Assembly (NCBI GenBank): GCA_965224235.1
Contig: CBDCYP010000001.1
Coordinates: forward strand, 372,001-436,000
Length of the DNA stretch: 64,000 bases
From: G958295935 sp965224235
GTDB lineage: Bacteria; Chloroflexota; Dehalococcoidia; Lucifugimonadales; Lucifugimonadaceae
Reading direction: 5' to 3'
Below the pieces are notes generated by a model that was given only the letters and a program-made list of their open reading frames with translations, ran no database searches and was not told where the DNA came from. Positions 27,024 through 36,588 of this stretch are shown piece after piece (positions within the stretch are counted from its first letter, which is position 1; each line of letters starts with the position of its first letter). The translations under genes and the position numbers were made by a program.

Positions 27024-27569
27024 ATGCAGGCAAGTTCGACGCCGCTCGCTCGTGAACATGGCGAGTCCGGGCGCCTGGCGGCTGTGTACTTGCTCTTCGG
27101 AGGTCGGGAAAAGAAACCAGCGTTACTGCTGATAAGACGTTCTGACGAGGTGCGCCACCATCGAAACGAATGGGCCTTCCCCGGGGGCGTATGCGAACCC
27201 TCCGACGAGTCCCTCAGGCACACTGCGTTGCGAGAGACCATTGAAGAACTGGGCGTTGATCCTGTCAACATCCGTCACTGGGGAGCGTTGGACCCTGTGA
27301 ATACCCGCACCGGGTTTGTAGTTTGGCCGTTCGTCGGCAGATTGATTTCACAAAAATCGATGTCTTTGTCAAAAAGAGAGGTGGCGGAAGTGGTGAATGT
27401 GCCCGTCGCGGAGTTGGCGCGGCCAGAATCAGTAAGAACGATTTCGATTGTAGAAGGAGACAGCATCAGGACGATGCCTGCCTACGCTTATAATGGCCGA
27501 ATCATCTGGGGGGCAACGGGGCGCATCATCGGCCAGGCCCTGCAAGCCGTAGGCATGGATTCGGCCTGA
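27024..27569 (+). CDS. Nudix hydrolase, CoA pyrophosphatase (NudL) type
   Basis: 181 residues. LLLIRRSDEVRHHRNEWAFP leads into the GG of the box, and the Nudix box runs GGVCEPSDESLRHTALRET into IEELGV. The LLxxRS..LRxHxGxxxFPGG stretch before the box is the NuCoA signature (UPF0035) of CoA and acyl-CoA pyrophosphatases. With coaE two genes upstream it may balance CoA levels (inference). The site in front of the ATG is poor, as in its neighbours. Confidence 0.87.
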   Translation: MQASSTPLAREHGESGRLAAVYLLFGGREKKPALLLIRRSDEVRHHRNEWAFPGGVCEPSDESLRHTALRETIEELGVDPVNIRHWGALDPVNTRTGFVVWPFVGRLISQKSMSLSKREVAEVVNVPVAELARPESVRTISIVEGDSIRTMPAYAYNGRIIWGATGRIIGQALQAVGMDSA

Positions 27570-27606
27570 TGGCGGTAGGCAGCGCATAGTCCTTTTCACG
27601 GTTCGC

Positions 27607-30600
27607 ATGACAGAAGACCAAAAGCCTCCCGACAACCATCTACTGATGGCCACCACCGATCTTGAACGGTTCCCGCCGCCAGTCGTGGACAACTTTCGAC
27701 GCGCCCACAAGGTCCTATCGGGGCGGCTCGCGGCAGAGACGATCGAGCAGTGGACGGATCACGGACTTGGAATAGTCCGCAAGACGGTGCGGTCGTGGGA
27801 GGCGGCGGCAGAGTACTTCGACGCGTCGCCGGCCGTGCAGCAACAGCTCCCGGCTGGTCAATTTCTTCGTTGGGCGCGCACCGGGTCTTCCCTGTGTGAT
27901 GATTCCCCCAGTCTGGCAGTCGCCTACTTTAAGGCCAGCCCGTCTGCGATCCTGAGGCTCAGGCCCCGTTATATCGACGATTGGGCCATGATCGGGCGTT
28001 CACTGTATCGCGGCACCTGGAAGTCGAGCGCTCTTTCGTGCCGCGTGTTTGAAGGCACACCGAAGCTTCTTGAAACGATCTCTTTCGAGGAGTTCGGGCA
28101 ATTGGGCGCATTTCTGGAGGCCCTTTCACGCCGGTCGTACGACGTGGCGTCGGAGTGTCTGGCCCAAAGCCTCGAACTGTTCCCCAGACTGGGCGGCGAC
28201 GTGAGCAGTTTAATTGCGCTTGGTCGCGCCCAAACCGACGCATCGTGGCGGGACGTAAAAGGCCTGTTTGACTCTGCGTCGGTCGCGTTGCCCAGCATGT
28301 CGCCGCAACACCGCGGCCCGCTTCTTTCACTGACAAGGCGCCTCATCGCGACGGAGGGCATCGACCCCGGCGCCGTGCTGACAGACGGGGCGACGGCATT
28401 AAACGCCATCCCTATGGACAGTCGGGACAGGCTGCTTCAACTCGCAGATTCACTTGCGGCGGTTTCACCGGATTCGGCGCCTGAGTTCCTGAGAAGCGCG
28501 CCGACCGTGCTGGAGCGCGTCACTTTTGCACAACTTCAGGAATGGCAGACAGAAGGCGCTCTGCTCTGCAGGACCAGCCCCGCAGCCGCAGCCGCCTTTT
28601 TCAGGATGGAATCGGCGCGCTCCGAAGAGGTTCTGGATGCACTTTCGTCAAGCATCGAGCTCGTAAGGATCTCGGACGTTTTGCGGATGTACTGCAGGGC
28701 GCTGGTAGCGAAAGAGATCGAGATTCAGGCGACACGGCAACTTGTGGACAAGCGCATTGGCTGGGTGGAGGGCGACGCTCCAACGACCGAAGGATCGACT
28801 ATCTTCCTCCCCGGCGTGGTTAACAGGTACCCCTCCAAAGACCACAACTTCCAGTGGTTCAAGGTCATCTCCACCCATCAGGCAGGCCACATCGAATTCG
28901 GGAGTTTCGACTTCGACTACGATCGGTCCTCGACGATGTTCGACGACATCAGGCCGCTCCTGAAGACGGGGAGGCAAGCGGATACCGACGAGCCGGCCAT
29001 CGACAATGTCGAAGCGCCCGAGGAATCGGATAGCGGCGTGGATGAAGGCGGCATCGAGACTGCGTTTCTTACCGACATGAGCCGCTTCTTCAACCGGTTC
29101 AACGACAATCAACTGGTCCTCGACATATTCACGGTTGCCGAGGACACGCGGCTTGACGCCAGGATTCTCCACGAGTACCGCGGGATTTCCGTCGCGTACC
29201 TGCGCACTCAAGCGGACTCCCTTAGCCAAAGGCCCGAGGTCGAGTCGCTGCCCGCCCGCCAGACTCTTCTGGAGTTCACGGTGCGCATCAGCCTCGGTCA
29301 GTCCGAGGGCTTGCGCGTGCCCCGCGAGCACGCGGACGCGGCCAGGAAAGTGCGGCGACTCGTAAGGATGTTGCGCAATCCGTCCGCCACAGTCGAGGAC
29401 ACAGCCGAGGTGACCATCCGCATCTACTCCCTGCTCGAGCAGATTACGAACGATGAGGTGGATGAGGATGAATTCGAGTCAATCGAGCCCGAAGACACTG
29501 AATCCGATCCCGAAGAAGGGGGCCTGGAGGACTTTGACCCTGAAGCCATTGCAGAGCAACTTTCGGCTGGATTTGAGATGAGCGACGGTGGACAGGATGA
29601 GGATTCAGAAGGCGACGATCAGGAATCGGCGATGGAGTACGAGTCTCCGCAAGAGGTTGATTATCGGGGCGAATTCAAGCCGGAACTTGGTCAACTGCTT
29701 TCCCAACTCATGATGGATCAGAACGGAGAAGGCGACGGAGAAGGGATGCAGCCGATTTCGGCCGAACAACTCGAAGAGTTGATGAAAAATTCGGCCGAAA
29801 TGGATATTCAGCCGAGCGAGGAAGGCAAGGAAAACCAGCAGGCCGACGAAATGCTGGAGAACCTGATGAAGGAGTTGGCCCGCAGGGAGCCAAACAATCA
29901 GCAGTTTTCCCAGGGTCCGATCTCCCACGTCGACGAGGACGGCGGTCCCCTGCAGGCCACCGGAAACGATTCTTACGTCTATGACGAGTGGGACTTCAGG
30001 GCGAATGAATACAAACCGCGTTGGTGCCTGGTCCACGAAAAAGAGATCGCCTACGGAGAGCCGTCGTTCTACCAGGAGACTTTGACTAACTACGCCTCGT
30101 TGGTACGGCGCATACGGAAGCAGTTCGAACTGGTGGTTCCGGAGATGTACCGCAAGGTGAAGCGGCTGGAAGACGGCGAGGAGCACGACCTCGACGCGGT
30201 GATCGAAGCCGTTACGGACTTACGTACGGGCCACACCCCCGACGAAAAACTGTACTGGCGGCGGAACAAGACGGAACGGAGCGTCGCGGTCGCATTTCTA
30301 CTCGACATGAGCGCATCCACGGCGGAAGCGATAGACGAAACAAAGCGCGGTTCTGACGACTGGGCGGCGCCGGATGATCCTGTCGAGTACATGGTGTGGC
30401 TGAGGTCGCGCCGTGCCGAAGGGCTGCGCCGGTCCTACAAGCGGATCATCGACGTGGAAAAAGAGGGCATCGTCCTGTTGGTGAACGCCCTTGAAGGGCT
30501 GGGCGACGATTACGGGATCTACGGGTTTTCCGGGTACGGCCGGGAGAACGTCGAGTTTTACGTCATCAAGGACATAGACGAACGGTTTTCCGACATGATT

Positions 30601-30966
30601 CCGCGGCGCATAGACAGGATCGCCCCGCTTCACGCGACCAGAATGGGACCGGCGATCAGGCACGCCACCTCGAAGCTCGTCGCCCAGGAAGCCCGCTCAA
30701 GGTTCATGTTCCTGATAAGCGACGGGCGCCCGCAGGACCGCGGCTACTCCCGGGAGGGCGTGGAGAAGGAGTACGCGGTGCACGACACCCGCATGGCCTT
30801 GATAGAGGCCCGCCGGGAGGGTGTGACTCCGTTCTGCCTGACGGTGGACAGGGACGGGCACGACTACCTGAAGACGATGATGCAGGACTTCAGCTACGAG
30901 GTGCTGTCCGACATCAATCTGCTACCGCAACGCCTGCCGCAACTGTATCGCCGCCTCACAACGTGA
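27607..30966 (+). CDS. NorD-like VWA domain protein (partner of the MoxR ATPase)
   Basis: 1119 residues. Residues 1-400 form a helical-repeat region without familiar motifs. At 424-428 an HQAGH motif sits in STHQAGHIEFGSFDF, and EDTRLDARILHEY follows from 512. Residues about 615-780 are extremely acidic (Asp/Glu runs), probably a disordered linker. The C-terminal VWA domain has the MIDAS motif DMSAS at 900-904, GIYGFSGY and ISDGRPQDR. This architecture matches NorD/CbbO-type activators. The substrate enzyme is not encoded nearby. HQxxH with a distant ED is reminiscent of a degenerate zinc-protease site; this is speculation. Confidence 0.88.
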   Translation: MTEDQKPPDNHLLMATTDLERFPPPVVDNFRRAHKVLSGRLAAETIEQWTDHGLGIVRKTVRSWEAAAEYFDASPAVQQQLPAGQFLRWARTGSSLCDDSPSLAVAYFKASPSAILRLRPRYIDDWAMIGRSLYRGTWKSSALSCRVFEGTPKLLETISFEEFGQLGAFLEALSRRSYDVASECLAQSLELFPRLGGDVSSLIALGRAQTDASWRDVKGLFDSASVALPSMSPQHRGPLLSLTRRLIATEGIDPGAVLTDGATALNAIPMDSRDRLLQLADSLAAVSPDSAPEFLRSAPTVLERVTFAQLQEWQTEGALLCRTSPAAAAAFFRMESARSEEVLDALSSSIELVRISDVLRMYCRALVAKEIEIQATRQLVDKRIGWVEGDAPTTEGSTIFLPGVVNRYPSKDHNFQWFKVISTHQAGHIEFGSFDFDYDRSSTMFDDIRPLLKTGRQADTDEPAIDNVEAPEESDSGVDEGGIETAFLTDMSRFFNRFNDNQLVLDIFTVAEDTRLDARILHEYRGISVAYLRTQADSLSQRPEVESLPARQTLLEFTVRISLGQSEGLRVPREHADAARKVRRLVRMLRNPSATVEDTAEVTIRIYSLLEQITNDEVDEDEFESIEPEDTESDPEEGGLEDFDPEAIAEQLSAGFEMSDGGQDEDSEGDDQESAMEYESPQEVDYRGEFKPELGQLLSQLMMDQNGEGDGEGMQPISAEQLEELMKNSAEMDIQPSEEGKENQQADEMLENLMKELARREPNNQQFSQGPISHVDEDGGPLQATGNDSYVYDEWDFRANEYKPRWCLVHEKEIAYGEPSFYQETLTNYASLVRRIRKQFELVVPEMYRKVKRLEDGEEHDLDAVIEAVTDLRTGHTPDEKLYWRRNKTERSVAVAFLLDMSASTAEAIDETKRGSDDWAAPDDPVEYMVWLRSRRAEGLRRSYKRIIDVEKEGIVLLVNALEGLGDDYGIYGFSGYGRENVEFYVIKDIDERFSDMIPRRIDRIAPLHATRMGPAIRHATSKLVAQEARSRFMFLISDGRPQDRGYSREGVEKEYAVHDTRMALIEARREGVTPFCLTVDRDGHDYLKTMMQDFSYEVLSDINLLPQRLPQLYRRLTT

Positions 30967-30967
30967 T

Positions 30968-31444
30968 TTAGGACTTCCCTCTGGGAATGATCAACACGGG
31001 GACCTCCACCGACCGTACGACCCGGTCCGTAACGCTGCCAATCAACATCCGATGGATGCCGCCGCGGCCGTGCGTGCTCATGATGATGAGGTCGATGTCG
31101 TTGTCCTCTGCGTATGCCTTGATCGATTCCGGAGCAGCTGACTCCCGCACTTCGGTCCGCACCTGAAGTCCTTCGGCCTGACAGGTCTGAGCAACTTCAG
31201 CGAGGTAGTTTCGGGCCTTTGCCATTTGCTCCTCCGCAAAATGTTGTATCGCTTCCACCTCGTATCGGCTGGCGGGGATTGATTCGGGACCCATGCCCCG
31301 GCCGGAAAAGAGCTCCTCCTGCGGCTGGATCGCCTCCAACAAGTGAAGGGTTGCTCCGAGACGCCCGGCCAGGTCTTTTCCCACCGGCAATGCCCGCTCC
31401 GACAGCTCAGACTCATCGAGCGGTACAAGTATGTTTTTGAACAT
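30968..31444 (-). CDS. Universal stress protein (UspA family)
   Basis: 158 residues. N-terminal strand ILVPLDESELSERAL, and the ATP-binding motif GRGGIHRMLIGSVTDRV (G-2x-G-9x-G-S/T) before VPVLIIP. An ATP-binding, single-domain Usp. Its exact role in the cell is unknown. The stop is one base from the end of the convergent VWA gene. Confidence 0.92.
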   Translation of the reverse strand: MFKNILVPLDESELSERALPVGKDLAGRLGATLHLLEAIQPQEELFSGRGMGPESIPASRYEVEAIQHFAEEQMAKARNYLAEVAQTCQAEGLQVRTEVRESAAPESIKAYAEDNDIDLIIMSTHGRGGIHRMLIGSVTDRVVRSVEVPVLIIPRGKS

Positions 31445-31675
31445 AAAACGCCTCCGGTGGCCTGGCGGGCCGGGTTAATTAAACGCAGGATCGGGATTCG
31501 CACAACCCATTGCTTTCATTTAACCATTGAGCGGGATTCACGGGCAAAGAGTTGATCGCAGGATCCGTCAATGCCGAGGAGGCGGGTGTTCGCACTGGCC
31601 CACAGAAACTCGATGACGGTTCGCCACCGCCGAAAGTCACTCATGATCGAATCGGGCAGTGGTGATGGGATGGGG

Positions 31676-32920
31676 TCAGACTAAATCGCCGTTGATCGCA
31701 GTTGCCAGTTCAACGAGCGCAAAGAGGCCCGCTCGTTGCATCGCCACCTCGCGTGGTTGTGAGAATCGGGAATCGGCTCGAATCTCGCCGCGATCTGAAA
31801 CAGCCGCAACCCACACCGTGCCGTCGGGGACAAGACGGTCGCCGTCGGCCATCGGGGTTATTCCCAGACCGATATCGCTCCCGAACAGTTGCCGGGCTGC
31901 CTTCGCCATCGAAACTGCGGCCTCTTCGCATGCACGTTTGATCAGACTGACCTGGTGGCCGCCCAATAGTGACTCGAGGGCCGGATTGAGTAACGGGGCA
32001 TCGTCAGGGCCTATGACAATGGATCCCCGAAAAGCTCTTGCGTTTTGCTTCACCGCCGCCATCATTGTGGCCACGGTCCCTCCGCTGGCGCCTTCCAGCA
32101 CTGCGAACGATTGTCTCTTTGAGGCGAGAATGTCGCAAATCCGCGACCCGGCTGTTTCATCATCCGTTCCCCAAATGGCGCCCTGAAGGCGTTGCCTTAT
32201 CTCGGCCTCGAGGGGTGCGGCAAGGTTCCGTGCGCCGTCATCGGAATCGGATCGGGCGATGATTCTGAGCTGAATGCCGTCTCTTCGGGCGTAAATTCCC
32301 AGATAGGGGTTTTTACTTCCGAACAGGTCTGACAGTATCTCGTCGATGCCGCCCTCGGTTAAACCGGCGGTTTTCAACGTGCGGGTAAATACGACACCGG
32401 ACCCCGACAACTTGGCCACTTGGGGACCAACGTAGTTTGTCCACATCGTTGCGAGTTCCCTCGGCGGCCCGGGCAACAACGCGATGTGCTTTCCCCTGGT
32501 TCGCACCCACCAGCCGGGCGCGGTTCCGGATGGGTTGGGAATCGTCGCGGCCGAGGGAATAAGAGTCGCCTGCTTGATATTGGTGTCGGGCATCGCAATG
32601 CCTCGACGCTCGAATACGCCTCTCAACCACGATAGCGTCTCGGGATCGACCTCCGGTGTTTCACCGATCGCCTCAGCCACCCCATCTCGGGTCAGGTCGT
32701 CACTTGTTGGTCCCAGTCCGCCGCTGGAAACGGTGATATCGGACCGGCCGATCGCCCTCGTAAATGCCTCTGCGAGGTGATCTATATCGTCGCCGACTTG
32801 AGATACCCATCGCACGTCGACGCCCGCCTCGGCAAGTTTTTGTGACAGGAACGAGGCGTTGGTATCCACGATCTCGCCCATGAGGAGTTCGCGCCCAACG
32901 GTGATGACCTCTCCGTGCAT
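31676..32920 (-). CDS. CinA-like protein with degenerate amidohydrolase domain
   Basis: 414 residues. N-terminal MoCF-like domain (TVGRELLMGEIVDTN, SSGGLGPTSDD, LPGPP), typical of the COG1058 pyrophosphatase half of CinA. The C-terminal half aligns with PncC, the nicotinamide-nucleotide amidohydrolase, but the expected ESCTGG reads EGASGG and the TGIAGPxGG loop reads TPMADGDR. Only the flank (GTVWVAAV) is kept, so amidase activity is doubtful. ATG at 32920, no clear partner genes. Confidence 0.85.
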   Translation of the reverse strand: MHGEVITVGRELLMGEIVDTNASFLSQKLAEAGVDVRWVSQVGDDIDHLAEAFTRAIGRSDITVSSGGLGPTSDDLTRDGVAEAIGETPEVDPETLSWLRGVFERRGIAMPDTNIKQATLIPSAATIPNPSGTAPGWWVRTRGKHIALLPGPPRELATMWTNYVGPQVAKLSGSGVVFTRTLKTAGLTEGGIDEILSDLFGSKNPYLGIYARRDGIQLRIIARSDSDDGARNLAAPLEAEIRQRLQGAIWGTDDETAGSRICDILASKRQSFAVLEGASGGTVATMMAAVKQNARAFRGSIVIGPDDAPLLNPALESLLGGHQVSLIKRACEEAAVSMAKAARQLFGSDIGLGITPMADGDRLVPDGTVWVAAVSDRGEIRADSRFSQPREVAMQRAGLFALVELATAINGDLV

Positions 32921-33042
32921 AATCGGCTCGTACTGGCTAGCTGAGGCGGAACCGGGCAGAAAGCCGACGCGGTCCAGAATAAACGCAAAGCGCAGGGGCT
33001 TCCGAACCCCGGGATCGGGTACGGCCGGCGTGTGAAACGAGC

Positions 33043-34059
33043 TTAGCCCTCAGAGAGCGTAAAGTCGCTTTCGAACCAGTCCAGCACGCCCTCGGCCCAT
33101 TCGGCATCCACCCTGATGACGTCCGATGTCTCGTTGCCAACCGCGAATCTATCCTTGCCGTCCGGCGTCAGGTCGCCAATGATCATGGTCACGATGGTTG
33201 CTTCAGTGATGTTGGTGTCCGGTCTGCGTTGCTCAACTCGAATTGAGACATATGGGGCGTTCTCGGTCGTGCCAAACGTTTCGTGGCGATCGTCGTCAAG
33301 AGGCACGCTGAGCGATTCTGCCCCGCTGATAGAGCGGTTTGCGAAGTGTTGGAGGGCAGACAAAATCGCGTCGGCGTCTGCGAGGCGAGTCCCCATGCAC
33401 GGGTTGCCGTCGATGGGCACGTCACAGGTAATCCAGCCTATATCGTCGTCGACTGCGTATGCGGATACGATTTCGTTATCCACAAACAGAAGGACCTCCG
33501 TCACTGTCGCCGGGTCGAGCGTGTACCACCAATCGGGCAAGGGCGGATCATCGACAAGGCGTCGAAGCACCTGACCCCAGGACGAATCGACCGTCACGAG
33601 TTGGGGAAATCCAACGATCTGACTGTAGTGGGCGCCTCCGTCGGGAGTTGTATCGCCCATGCGCAGGGTTACGTCGCTGCCGTCCCTGAGGCCGACGCTG
33701 ATGATCAATTCAGGATCGTCCAGCCCGTAGATCTCGGGCGCATCGACGCTGTCCCGCACCACTCGTTGGGTGCGCGGCCCGCCCAGCAACGTTGTAATGC
33801 CGCCCCATCGTGTCAGGTTGGTGGGTATGTCCTGCATACCGTCAAACCACCATCGCCTGTTTTCAGGGTTGAAATTCCAGGTGATGGAGTCGGCGTCGGT
33901 GGCAATCGTGATGCTCCGCATGTCATCGGAAGACAGCGTGTAGAAGTACGGCGGGGTTGGAGTATCTTCTTCGCCGGTACCGCTCTTCACGAACCACGCA
34001 GCGCCAACCGTTGCCCACGCAAGGATAATGACGAGGACTAGCGAGATGCGGAGGTTCAT
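33043..34059 (-). CDS. DUF4340 domain-containing protein
   Basis: 338 residues. A single N-terminal membrane anchor (LVLVIILAWATVGAAWFV) precedes an extracytoplasmic DUF4340 region (SITIATDADSITWNF, YGLDDPELIISVGL, PPLPDWWYTLDP). The protein follows the GldG-like gene with 4 bases between them and ends the ABC cassette; in other bacteria DUF4340 proteins sit in the same position. The function is not known. Confidence 0.86.
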   Translation of the reverse strand: MNLRISLVLVIILAWATVGAAWFVKSGTGEEDTPTPPYFYTLSSDDMRSITIATDADSITWNFNPENRRWWFDGMQDIPTNLTRWGGITTLLGGPRTQRVVRDSVDAPEIYGLDDPELIISVGLRDGSDVTLRMGDTTPDGGAHYSQIVGFPQLVTVDSSWGQVLRRLVDDPPLPDWWYTLDPATVTEVLLFVDNEIVSAYAVDDDIGWITCDVPIDGNPCMGTRLADADAILSALQHFANRSISGAESLSVPLDDDRHETFGTTENAPYVSIRVEQRRPDTNITEATIVTMIIGDLTPDGKDRFAVGNETSDVIRVDAEWAEGVLDWFESDFTLSEG

Positions 34060-34063
34060 CTAT

Positions 34064-35818
34064 CTAACGTCTTCTCCACCACATGTAGACGCCGGTCAGG
34101 CCTACGAGGGACGGCATTAGCAGCCAACCTGTCCATCGGACAAGATCCCTCTCTCTGGTGGTAAGCGCGAGTTCACGGAACGAAGGGATCTTCGGCCGAA
34201 TGGATAGGAGTTCGTAGTCTTCCGCGAGCCAGTTGACGGAGTTGACCAGGAGGTCGCCGTTCCTGGCGTTGGCGATGTACTGGTTGCTGGCGAAATCTGC
34301 GTCGCCGATCACGACCATGTTTGTCTTGACGTATTCCCCGTCCTGGCGAAATGGCGCGGAGTTCAGATCCGAGATCGCCTCGACTGCGAGGGCAACCGAC
34401 AGCGGGCCGGCAACATCTTCATTCGGGTCAAACTGAATCCTTTCAGGATCAGCTTCAGCCCAGCTTTGGAGTGTCGTCAGAGCAAGGATTTCGAGGAATA
34501 CGTACGGCGTGCCATCATCCGTGACGGGAACTGACGCCGGGTCAACGGCCGGGCCGATAAACGCAGTTCCTGGCATGTAGAGCACGTCAAAGTTTTTCGT
34601 AATTTTGTGCGGTGGCAACTGGCCATTGGTCGCCTTCATCTGCAGGAACGACGGATTCGGCGAAACGAAGCTGGCGGTGTCGACCACCTGCCCTGCCCCA
34701 ATGGCCACGCCATATTGGGCCAGGAATCCGCCAAATGTCTCCGGCACCTGATCGGGCTCCAGCATGAACAGGATGTCCCCGCCAAGTTGCGCATATGCTC
34801 CCAAAGCTTGGAGGTCGATCCCCAGCAGTTCGTTCGTAGGACCGGCAAACACAAGCACTGCGGGCAGGAGGCTAAAGTCTCCCGACTGCACTACCGAGCC
34901 GAGTTCTTGAAGGGTGATGTTGATGATCTGGTAATTTTCACGGGACAGAGCGGATGCGGCCAGGCCGAACGCCTCTCTGGTGTTCGCCAGGGATGTGATG
35001 TCCCGTTCCGAGTGACCGCTTACGAACGCGATGACTTTCTGCTTAATCTGGTTCACGACCAGCAGGCCGGTGATGATCTGCTGTTCCGTGAACACATGTG
35101 GGCCCGATCGCGGGTCCCCGCCGGTAAACACCTCGGTTCGGCGGGTGGACAGGTTTTCAACCGCCAGCGCCGGAAACTGGCTGGCGCCAAATTCGGTGGC
35201 GATGTTCGGCCGCAACTCAGGGTCGATTAGTTCATATTCGAACGTAACCTTGGCCGAGCGTCTTTGGAACTCGCTCAGGAGGTCTTCAGTAACCCGCCAT
35301 GCGTTGGCCTCGTCGGCGGAATTCAGCGTGAAGAACGCGGTTACCTTCACCGGGTGCTCCAACTGATCCAGGATTTTTAGCCCTTGGTCAGCAAGTATGA
35401 ACTGCTTGGTTGCGGTCGTATCGACACGTAACCAACCTTGTGGATCCGGCCGGCCGGCCAACCAGAAGAACAGCCAGTTCATCAGCACCGCCAAAGCGAT
35501 GAAGGCTATGAGAGCGAGCGTGGTATTGAAGCCGTAGCGTCCACTACGGCCGAAGAGGGCCCGCGCGACGGTTCGCCACGAAATGACGATATCGATCAGG
35601 AGAATCACAGCGCCGGCGATAAGCAGCACATTTGCGGCTGTCCGTATGTCGATCAGGAAGACCCAAACAAGGCCTCCCATGACCACCGCGCCAACTCCGA
35701 CCAGCGCCAGCGCCTGCCGAACGGACGTGGCGTTAGCTTGCCACTTTGCGAGCAAGGAACGCCTGGAAGCGTCCTCGACAGTTGGCCGCGATCGGGGTGT
35801 TTCGTCGTTCATAGACAT
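34064..35818 (-). CDS. GldG-like ABC transporter auxiliary protein
   Basis: About 584 residues from ATG 35818 (a GTG at 35833 would overlap the permease end; ATG 35812 is also possible). Three N-terminal membrane segments, a large extracytoplasmic region with VSGHSERDI and GATNEL-like PTNELLGIDLQALGAYA, and a C-terminal membrane helix (LMPSLVGLTGVYMWWRRR). This is the GldG/ABC_transp_aux layout. It works with the permease and ATPase of 35824-37560; in Bacteroidetes GldAFG support gliding and secretion, but no gliding genes are seen here. Confidence 0.87.
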   Translation of the reverse strand: MSMNDETPRSRPTVEDASRRSLLAKWQANATSVRQALALVGVGAVVMGGLVWVFLIDIRTAANVLLIAGAVILLIDIVISWRTVARALFGRSGRYGFNTTLALIAFIALAVLMNWLFFWLAGRPDPQGWLRVDTTATKQFILADQGLKILDQLEHPVKVTAFFTLNSADEANAWRVTEDLLSEFQRRSAKVTFEYELIDPELRPNIATEFGASQFPALAVENLSTRRTEVFTGGDPRSGPHVFTEQQIITGLLVVNQIKQKVIAFVSGHSERDITSLANTREAFGLAASALSRENYQIINITLQELGSVVQSGDFSLLPAVLVFAGPTNELLGIDLQALGAYAQLGGDILFMLEPDQVPETFGGFLAQYGVAIGAGQVVDTASFVSPNPSFLQMKATNGQLPPHKITKNFDVLYMPGTAFIGPAVDPASVPVTDDGTPYVFLEILALTTLQSWAEADPERIQFDPNEDVAGPLSVALAVEAISDLNSAPFRQDGEYVKTNMVVIGDADFASNQYIANARNGDLLVNSVNWLAEDYELLSIRPKIPSFRELALTTRERDLVRWTGWLLMPSLVGLTGVYMWWRRR

Positions 35819-35823
35819 GCCGT

Positions 35824-36585
35824 TTAGCGCCACCTGCGAATCTGCAACAACATCACGGTCAGGAAGACAAAGAACGTGGTGATCGATACGTAGTACGCGA
35901 TATCAGATACTGAAATGATGCCGCGTGCGAAATCTGCAAAGTGTCCCGCCTCAGCAACCCCAAAGCGGTCGAGATCGAAAACCGAGAAGGAGGCGCCCAG
36001 TTGGAGCCCGTTGAGCACCTCCGCGGCGATGCCTGTCACACGGTCGGAGATGAAATCGATAATTGTCAGGCCGGTCAGTAATCCCGATCCCACGACGAGT
36101 CCCACGATCTGATTCGGACTGAGGGCAGACGCGAACAGGCCGATTGCGATCGTGGCGGCTCCGTACAGGAGCAGGCCCATGTAACCGGTGACCAGGGGCC
36201 AGGAGTCCGGCACGCCGTACACGAAGAGAATAAGGACAAAGAACAACGACAGGAACGCCATGATGAGCAACATCGTGAAGGCTGCGATGAATTTGCCGAG
36301 GACGATCTCGAACTCCCTCAGCGGCGAGGTGAGGAGCAACTCCAGCGTCCCGAGTTTTTGTTCTTCGGCGAGGAGCCTCATGGTCAGGGCCGGCGACATG
36401 AAGATCATGAAGAACACGGCGCCCGCCAGGAAGCCTCGGATCGTGGCCTCTGAAAAGGCGTCTGACACCGAGGCAACAAAGAAGAAGCCGGTGATGGCAA
36501 GGAACGCCGCCGCCACTACGTAAGCCATGGGGGAGGCGAAGTAGGTGCGGAGTTCCTTGAGCGCTATGACGCGGACGAAGGTCAA
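35824..36585 (-). CDS. ABC-2 type permease, GldF-like
   Basis: 253 residues with about six membrane helices. It begins VRVIALKELRTYFASPMAYV and includes FLAGAVFFMIFMSPALTMRL, EEQKLGTLELLLTSPL and PNQIVGLVVGSG. The KxGTLELLLTSP box after the second helix is common to GldF and NosY-type permeases. Three bases separate it from the ATPase gene. Confidence 0.92.
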   Translation of the reverse strand: MTFVRVIALKELRTYFASPMAYVVAAAFLAITGFFFVASVSDAFSEATIRGFLAGAVFFMIFMSPALTMRLLAEEQKLGTLELLLTSPLREFEIVLGKFIAAFTMLLIMAFLSLFFVLILFVYGVPDSWPLVTGYMGLLLYGAATIAIGLFASALSPNQIVGLVVGSGLLTGLTIIDFISDRVTGIAAEVLNGLQLGASFSVFDLDRFGVAEAGHFADFARGIISVSDIAYYVSITTFFVFLTVMLLQIRRWR

Positions 36586-36588
36586 CGT

